Of a stretch of DNA of 35,293 nt, positions 30,010 to 35,293 are shown in pieces (position 1 is the stretch's first letter; every line of letters begins with the position of its first letter). A program made the translations under genes and the position numbers. Location: positions 1 to 35,293 of the forward strand of contig DGGQ01000132.1 in assembly GCA_002392275.1 (NCBI GenBank). Reading direction: 5' to 3'. The notes beneath the pieces are model-generated. The model searched no databases. It saw nothing but the letters and a program-made list of their open reading frames with translations, and was not told where the DNA came from. The DNA comes from Treponema sp. UBA3870. GTDB lineage: Bacteria > Spirochaetota > Spirochaetia > Treponematales > Treponemataceae.

Positions 30010-31830
30010 ATGCAGATGAAAAAAATCAACAGCTGGACTTTCAGAAATTTTTTAAACAGACTCAAAATCAAGCAGAAGCTGCTCTTCATTTATTCGGTGG
30101 CATTCCTTCTGCCCATGGTCATAATTACTGTGTGCCTTTCGAGCTGGTTCTACGGCCTTCTCAGAAACTGGAGGGTGGAGCAGGCAAAGACATCGATAGC
30201 GCACACGTCTTCCCTTCTGCTGGACATGATTCGCAGCGCGGAGGAACTTAGCGACTCCCTCTACATAAACAGGGCGGTGCAGGACACAATCAGCCGCAGC
30301 TTTTCGACAAACCAGGAAGTCTACGACCGCTACATGGAGCTTGATTTTCTGGACGATTTTCTCCATGCCACAACCGATGTCGCGAGCTTCAGATATTACA
30401 CTGAAAACCAGACCCTCCTTGACAATTCCTATTTCTGCAAATCCACCGAGGATGTGAAAACTTCTTCGTGGTACAAAAATGCGAGGGCCGCAGCCGGAAA
30501 AATCACATGGCAGATGAAGAATGACAGCATAACGAGCGACAGAATGCTTACATTGACCAGGGCTGTGTTCAGAAAGCCGGACGGAAAATTTCTTGGTGTG
30601 CTTGTGATTTATCTGAGCAATGAAAAAATCCAGAAACTTCTTTCAAAGCACGAGAACGAGACTTTCCTTTGCGTCAACGGAAGAATTGAATATGCGTCGG
30701 GGGAGCTTCCAGATTTGCGCCGTCCCGTTTTGCTGAACAGGAATCTTGAGCCGGACAAAACCGCAATTTCCGAGGGCGAGTGGGGTGGCGAAAAAGTCCT
30801 TGCGCTGATGTCTGCACTGTCGAATGTGCGTGGGTCCATTGTTCTTGCGCAGGTCATAACGCAGGAAAACATGCTCGAGGCAACATCTTTTGGCGTGCTG
30901 ATTTGTGCCGCAATCATGCTTGTGGGCGCGATGGTTTCGTTGTTTTCTATATTATTGTTCTCTGGATATTTTTCAAGGCGTGTGGATTACGTCAAGGGTG
31001 AAATCAAGAAGGTGGTGCAGAATAAATTCGAGCTTGGACCCAGGCTTAGCGGAACGGACGAGTTTGTTGAAATCTACGACTCCCTTGAGACCACCGCGAA
31101 CAATATCAAGACCCTCATTGACGAGGTTTACCAGCACAGAATCAACCGGGAAAAACTTTTGGCGCGCCAGAACGACATCCGCTTCAAGATGCTCGCAAGC
31201 CAGATAAATCCGCATTTTCTTTTCAACACTCTGGAGACAATCAGAATGCAGGCCCTTGCTGATGGAAACAGGGAGGTCGCCCGCACGATAAAACTTTTGG
31301 CAAAAATCCTGAGGCACAACCTGGATGCAACGGACCAGCCGGTTCCGCTTGTTGATGAGATGGAGGCCGTGAGCAATTATCTGGACATCCAGCATTTAAG
31401 GTTTGCAGACCGTGTTTCTTATGATATTATGTTTATGTGCAATGTTGACGGAATTGGAATCCTGCCCCTTTTGATTCAGCCGCTTGTTGAGAATTCATTT
31501 TCGCATGGACTGGAGGAAAGGAGACCCGGTGGATTTATCTGCTTGACGATTGACACGGATGAGGACGGAAGTCTGCTGATTCGGATTCGCGACAACGGGT
31601 GCGGAATGTCGGAGCAAAAACTGGAGCAGCTTAGATCCAGACTCGCTACGGGCACTGTTGAAAAATTTACCACGTCCATCGGAATGGTGAACGTCAACCA
31701 AAGAATCAAACTGTATTATGGCGAAAAGTATGGGCTTGAGATTGAGAGCCGGATAAACGAAGGCACGGAAGTCGTGATGAAAATTCCAAGGGTCCCGCTT
31801 ACGGGAAAGGGTGAAGTTGAAGATGTCTAG
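30010..31830 (+). CDS. YesM/LytS-type sensor histidine kinase
   Basis: This 606-residue membrane sensor has TM1 (about 24-50), a large extracytoplasmic domain (about 51-290, Cache-like in layout), TM2 (about 292-320), a HAMP domain (about 320-375), a His_kinase domain with SQINPHFLFNTLE (phospho-acceptor His402), and an HATPase domain (QPLVENSFSHGLEE N box, IRDNGCGMSE G1). Such kinases commonly pair with AraC-type YesN regulators and sense glycans, often through an extracellular binding protein. A second ATG at 30016 (MKKINSW) is an equally likely start. Its end overlaps the regulator gene, showing coupling. Confidence 0.93.
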   Translation: MQMKKINSWTFRNFLNRLKIKQKLLFIYSVAFLLPMVIITVCLSSWFYGLLRNWRVEQAKTSIAHTSSLLLDMIRSAEELSDSLYINRAVQDTISRSFSTNQEVYDRYMELDFLDDFLHATTDVASFRYYTENQTLLDNSYFCKSTEDVKTSSWYKNARAAAGKITWQMKNDSITSDRMLTLTRAVFRKPDGKFLGVLVIYLSNEKIQKLLSKHENETFLCVNGRIEYASGELPDLRRPVLLNRNLEPDKTAISEGEWGGEKVLALMSALSNVRGSIVLAQVITQENMLEATSFGVLICAAIMLVGAMVSLFSILLFSGYFSRRVDYVKGEIKKVVQNKFELGPRLSGTDEFVEIYDSLETTANNIKTLIDEVYQHRINREKLLARQNDIRFKMLASQINPHFLFNTLETIRMQALADGNREVARTIKLLAKILRHNLDATDQPVPLVDEMEAVSNYLDIQHLRFADRVSYDIMFMCNVDGIGILPLLIQPLVENSFSHGLEERRPGGFICLTIDTDEDGSLLIRIRDNGCGMSEQKLEQLRSRLATGTVEKFTTSIGMVNVNQRIKLYYGEKYGLEIESRINEGTEVVMKIPRVPLTGKGEVEDV

Positions 31831-33412
31831 AAGACCTTTAAAAGTTTTGATTGCCGATGACGAAGAGATTGTCCGCAAGGGATTGAAGAACATAATCGAC
31901 TGGGAGCGTCTTGGTTGCGAAATCTGTGGCGAGGCCTCCAACGGCGAGGATGTGCTTGAAAAAATTGTTTCGCTAAAACCCGCGATTGTGATGCTTGACA
32001 TAAATATGCCGGTCAAAACTGGAATTGATGTTTTAAAGGAAATCAACGAGCATCCCGAGCTTGTGTCACGTGTGCCGGAGTTTTTGATTCTTTCGGGCTA
32101 CAGTGATTTTGAGTACGCGCAGAAAGCCCTGAACTATGGGGCCAAGGGGTATATCGTAAAACCTGTTGATGAGGACGAGCTTGAAAAGAAAATCAAGAGC
32201 ATTGTGAAGGAGGTCCATGACGAAACTGAGGTGGACACGCTAAGGGCCAACGCAAAAAATCTGGAGGTGGAAAAAAAGTTTTCGCGGATGTTTCTTTATG
32301 GGAGCGTTGCGGAGGCTTTTTCCAAGGAGGAGGATGGAGACGACCGTTACAGCGTGCTGATTGTTTCGCCGGAGCTTTGCGGATGTGCGGAGCAGCTACA
32401 GGTTATGAAGATGGCGGTGCAGGAAAATTTTATGTACACCAGGCACTTTGATTTTGCCATGGAGCCGATGTACATAATCCTTTTCAAAAACGAGAGCGAG
32501 GAATCCATCCTCAGGCATCTTGGACGTTTCTGCAACAAGTTCCAAAAAAATGGTGAAGGCTCTCTTGCCGCTGTCGGGGAATCGCTTGTAGGTCTTGAGG
32601 GTGCTCTTGATTCATTCAACCAGGCAAAAAAAATCTACGAGCAGATGTTCTTTTTTGCTCACAGACCCTATGTCACAATCCGTGATGTACAGAACGACGA
32701 GGATGCAAAAATCAGGATGCAGCCGCACACGGTCAACGCAAGCGAAAAAGAATTTTTCCAGTGCATCCCAAAACTGATTCAGTATATCGAAATCTATGAC
32801 CTGCAAAAAATCCGCGCGACATTGGATTCCCAAATCAGATGGCTGAAAAGAAGTTCGCTTACGGTGGACCAGATTAAAAAACTGTGCATGGCTTTTATAG
32901 TTGAAACGCAGAACGCAATCAGGACGAAGCATCCGGAAAAGGAACTTGAGACAGTGCCCGCTCTTGATTTGGTCAACCTGATTTACACGCAGAATTATTT
33001 TGACAGCATGATTGCGATTGTCTCGGACTTTACGCTTGGACTTGCCGAATCGTTTACATCAAACACGACGAACTCCACCATTCTGAAAGTGATTCAGTAT
33101 GTGCGGGCAAACTTCAACACCGACTTGAAACTGGAGATGCTCGGAAATCTTTTCAACTGCAACAGCGCGTATCTTGGAAAAAAATTCCGCGAATACACAG
33201 GCGTTCCGTTCAACACATACATGGACATAATCCGCATTGAGGAGGCGAAAAAACTTTTGCTCTCCAGTCCGCTGAAGATTTACGAAATCTCAAAACTTGT
33301 GGGCTACACAAACACGGATTATTTTTATCTGAAATTCAAAAAGCATACGAACATGACTCCAAAGGAATTCAAAAGCTCAAGTCACGGTGACGGGGAGAAT
33401 TCGGAAAATTGA
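31823..33412 (+). CDS. YesN-type response regulator with AraC DNA-binding domain
   Basis: This 529-residue transcription factor has a receiver domain (1-125) with Asp12/Asp13 and phospho-acceptor Asp59 (LDINMP), Ser in LILSGYSDFEYA, and Lys in GYIVKPVD. A middle helical region (130-410) of no clear family follows. The C-terminal AraC/XylS domain has two HTH units (KLEMLGNLFNCNSAYLGKKF and YEISKLVGYTNTDYFYLKFK, ending HTNMTPKEF). The chosen ATG gives the canonical start; a GTG at 31811 adds four residues. It overlaps the kinase gene and the solute-binding gene by a few bases on either side. Likely target: its own operon or linked carbohydrate-uptake genes. Confidence 0.93.
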   Translation: MSRRPLKVLIADDEEIVRKGLKNIIDWERLGCEICGEASNGEDVLEKIVSLKPAIVMLDINMPVKTGIDVLKEINEHPELVSRVPEFLILSGYSDFEYAQKALNYGAKGYIVKPVDEDELEKKIKSIVKEVHDETEVDTLRANAKNLEVEKKFSRMFLYGSVAEAFSKEEDGDDRYSVLIVSPELCGCAEQLQVMKMAVQENFMYTRHFDFAMEPMYIILFKNESEESILRHLGRFCNKFQKNGEGSLAAVGESLVGLEGALDSFNQAKKIYEQMFFFAHRPYVTIRDVQNDEDAKIRMQPHTVNASEKEFFQCIPKLIQYIEIYDLQKIRATLDSQIRWLKRSSLTVDQIKKLCMAFIVETQNAIRTKHPEKELETVPALDLVNLIYTQNYFDSMIAIVSDFTLGLAESFTSNTTNSTILKVIQYVRANFNTDLKLEMLGNLFNCNSAYLGKKFREYTGVPFNTYMDIIRIEEAKKLLLSSPLKIYEISKLVGYTNTDYFYLKFKKHTNMTPKEFKSSSHGDGENSEN

Positions 33413-35097
33413 AAAACAGAAATCCTATTTTCGGTTTTGTGAAATTTTTTTTTGCGTCATTTTTTTTGATTGCGCTTTTCTCATGTGTAAAAACGATTGG
33501 CGAGGATGAGCTTTCCATTTACAATCCAACGACTTTCACTTTTTACAATGGGGACCTTGTAAGCTATCTTCCGTTTACGGACCCGGTTGCAAAGGAAATA
33601 ACCGCACGCACAGGAATCACTTTGGAGATGTCGCAGTCACGTTTCACGACAACTCAGGACATTCCCATGATGATTGCGTCAGGACGCTACCAGGATTTTA
33701 TCTACGCGAAAAGTGAGATTTCAGATTTGATTGAGGCGAACGCGATTGTTGCTCTTGACGACTGGATTTCGCCCAGCGGGGAGCATGTGAACCTTATTGA
33801 AAAATACGGAAAGAATTTCAAGGCGCTCTATGGGGACCAGCTTGTGAAACTCCGCCACGACGATGGACACATCTATACTTTTGGGACCTACGAAATCAAG
33901 CAGGCAATAAATGAGACCAACGGAATCATGCAGATTCAGCACGCGGTTTTGAAGGAGCTTGGATATCCACGGCTTCGCACTCTTGAAGATTTTTCCAACG
34001 CGCTCAGGGCATACATCAAAAAGCATCCGACGGTGGACGGAAAAAAGACCATAGGACTTTCGCTTTTGACAAAGGACTGGCTCTGGTATGTGGGTCTTTC
34101 GAATCCTGGTAACTATGTGATTGGCTATCCAGACGACGGCCAGTGGATTGTGGACCGGGAGACGCACAATGTTGAATACAAATTTCTGAATCCCGAGATG
34201 GACCAGTATTACAGATGGCTGAACGGTCTTTACAACGAGGGGCTTCTGGACCCGGAGTCTTTCACCCAGACCGAGGACATGTGGAAGGCGAAAATTGTTT
34301 CCGGTGTGGTGCTTGGGCTTTCAAGTCCTGGCTGGGAATTCAAGGACCCATGCAAAAATCTTGTGGCGGACGGAATGAGCGAGCGGACCTACGCATATCT
34401 TCCGATTGTTGCCGACGCAGAAAAATACAAGGATCCTTCGCTTACCGACTATGGGTATTCCGGTGGATGGGGAATCAGCATTTCAAAGAGCTGCAAAAAT
34501 GTTGTTCTCGCGTTCAAGTTCATCGACTGGATGTGTTCGGAGGAGGCCCAGATTTTGACCAACTGGGGAATAGAGGGCGTGAACTATGTCATAAAGGATG
34601 GCCACCGTTTTGTTCCCGAGGAAGAGAATCAAAAAAAATCCACCGATGTTGACTACAGCAAAAAGACTGGCGTTGGACTTTGGACCTATCCTTTTCCCGA
34701 ATGTGGAAGCGGCGCGAAAGATAGAAATGGCGACTGGATGACGACCAATTCCATGGAGCAGATTGTCAACGCGTATCTTCCTGTCGAAAAGGAAACGCTG
34801 GAGGCGTATGGTGTGCGGACCTGGACCGAACTTTTTCCACAGAGCGAAGAACTCTACAGACCAATCCACGGACAGATGTGGCAGTATCATCTACCAAAGG
34901 ACGTGAGCGACATAATTGATGCAGCCGACCGCTATGTTTTGAACTCGCTGATTGCATGCATAGTGAACCCCCCGGACGAATTTGATTCCCGCTGGCATAC
35001 AATGGTCGAAACTCTAAAGCAGATGGGCGTTGAACAGGCCGGTCAAAAAATGACGGAGATTGTCAACAAAAAACTTAAGCTGTGGTATGGGGAGTAG
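33409..35097 (+). CDS. Extracellular solute-binding lipoprotein (LplA-like)
   Basis: This 562-residue ABC-type binding lipoprotein has a hydrophobic signal with lipobox LFSC (about residues 23-26). The mature chain has the two-lobed family-1 features: ITLEMSQSRFTTTQDIPMMI, then ASGRYQDFIYAKSE, AIVALDDWI, GWGISISKSCKNVVLAFKFI and DWMCSEEAQILTNWGIEG (the typical late FIDW...GIEG motif of LplA proteins). The start is a TTG that overlaps the regulator stop (TTGA), with GGGGAG upstream. The ligand is probably an oligosaccharide, by family. No permease or ATPase gene follows in the window; the protein may act as a sensing partner of the YesM-type kinase. Confidence 0.9.
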   Translation: MKNRNPIFGFVKFFFASFFLIALFSCVKTIGEDELSIYNPTTFTFYNGDLVSYLPFTDPVAKEITARTGITLEMSQSRFTTTQDIPMMIASGRYQDFIYAKSEISDLIEANAIVALDDWISPSGEHVNLIEKYGKNFKALYGDQLVKLRHDDGHIYTFGTYEIKQAINETNGIMQIQHAVLKELGYPRLRTLEDFSNALRAYIKKHPTVDGKKTIGLSLLTKDWLWYVGLSNPGNYVIGYPDDGQWIVDRETHNVEYKFLNPEMDQYYRWLNGLYNEGLLDPESFTQTEDMWKAKIVSGVVLGLSSPGWEFKDPCKNLVADGMSERTYAYLPIVADAEKYKDPSLTDYGYSGGWGISISKSCKNVVLAFKFIDWMCSEEAQILTNWGIEGVNYVIKDGHRFVPEEENQKKSTDVDYSKKTGVGLWTYPFPECGSGAKDRNGDWMTTNSMEQIVNAYLPVEKETLEAYGVRTWTELFPQSEELYRPIHGQMWQYHLPKDVSDIIDAADRYVLNSLIACIVNPPDEFDSRWHTMVETLKQMGVEQAGQKMTEIVNKKLKLWYGE

Positions 35098-35263
35098 GGG
35101 GCGGACAGTCTCCTGCAGGTTTTTATTCGTGTGGAGGTGGCAATACCTAGGAACTCTGCGTTGAGTGTTGGTGATTGCTCTAATTCTTTTCTATTATATA
35201 ATAAGTTTCTTTCTTTTCTGACGCAACAAATTTACAAAATTCTCAAAAAAAAACAAAAATCAC

Positions 35264-35291
35264 TTGACAGATACCGGGGGGGGGGAATTAT
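35264..35291 (+). promoter_or_regulatory. Promoter-like element with a 10-G tract in the spacer
   Basis: TTGACA (35264-35269), a 16-bp spacer ending in ten consecutive G (35276-35285), and AATTAT (35286-35291). The block CACTTGACA-R-ATAC before the G tract matches 7301-7314. It would drive a gene beyond the window. The 35098-35263 stretch before it holds no gene and only weak hairpins (AGGT/ACCT at about 35137-35150). Confidence 0.55.
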
Positions 35292-35293
35292 TT

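Noticed and set aside
35110..35130. Terminator after the solute-binding gene (CCTGCAGG followed by TTTTT)
   Set aside because: The palindrome has no loop and cannot form a stable hairpin. No better stem was found near the stop.
1..35293. tRNA, rRNA, CRISPR or transposase genes
   Set aside because: I looked for T-loop-like GTTCGAATCC strings, spaced direct repeats and DDE-type or Tyr-recombinase proteins and saw none. A covariance-model scan would be needed to exclude small RNAs.

Overview
The window reads as chromosomal DNA of a Treponema-like spirochaete, probably a commensal or rumen/gut species rather than T. pallidum. The reasons are an AlaRS of only 611 residues without the C-terminal C-Ala domain, a stand-alone DbpA-type RNA-binding protein, secreted SUMF1-fold and BspA-like proteins, a YesM/YesN/solute-binding trio, and G-tract promoters resembling those upstream of T. 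pallidum tpr genes. The genus is an inference; there is no rRNA here to confirm it.

Layout. 1-7131: peptidase T (cut by the window edge) divergent from a large protein of unknown function, then hisC and a YfcE-type phosphodiesterase (+), convergent with corA and a secreted SUMF1-fold protein (-). 7132-8648 is an AT-rich accessory island: a decorated promoter, a BspA-like secreted protein, a 24-residue membrane microprotein, a 133-bp cloverleaf-forming element with perfect terminal inverted repeats, and two copies of a 32-bp repeat. 8649-11524: an SDR reductase divergent from an OmpR-type two-component system with tandem 11-bp-spaced repeats between them. 11667-15156: a secreted SH3-like/ankyrin-like protein and a BsuBI/PstI-type restriction-modification pair, again AT-rich. 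15224-25761 (all -) is mostly housekeeping: Na/Pi symporter, MBL hydrolase, RNA-binding protein, UPF0158-GNAT fusion, clpP, TPR lipoprotein, nusB, SurA-like protein and alaS.

25932-29245 holds the most unusual content: six consecutive genes for small, very acidic, Sec-exported proteins. All share a short [MV]-[STD]-x-x-[DE]-F motif after the signal peptide and a C-terminal beta motif ending in Y-A-Y/F-Y-F. One of them carries the module twice. I do not recognise the family. The genes are split into two transcription units by a terminator at 27189-27214. 29362-35097 encodes a cytidylate-kinase-like protein and an overlapping YesM-type kinase, AraC-type regulator and solute-binding lipoprotein, with no permease before the window ends.

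A recurrent feature is that at least five genes (pepT, the 1255 gene, the OmpR regulator, the methyltransferase and the Na/Pi symporter), and probably alaS, have no Shine-Dalgarno sequence and a -10 box 5-8 nt before the ATG. This predicts leaderless mRNAs. No rRNA, tRNA, CRISPR array or transposase gene was found.
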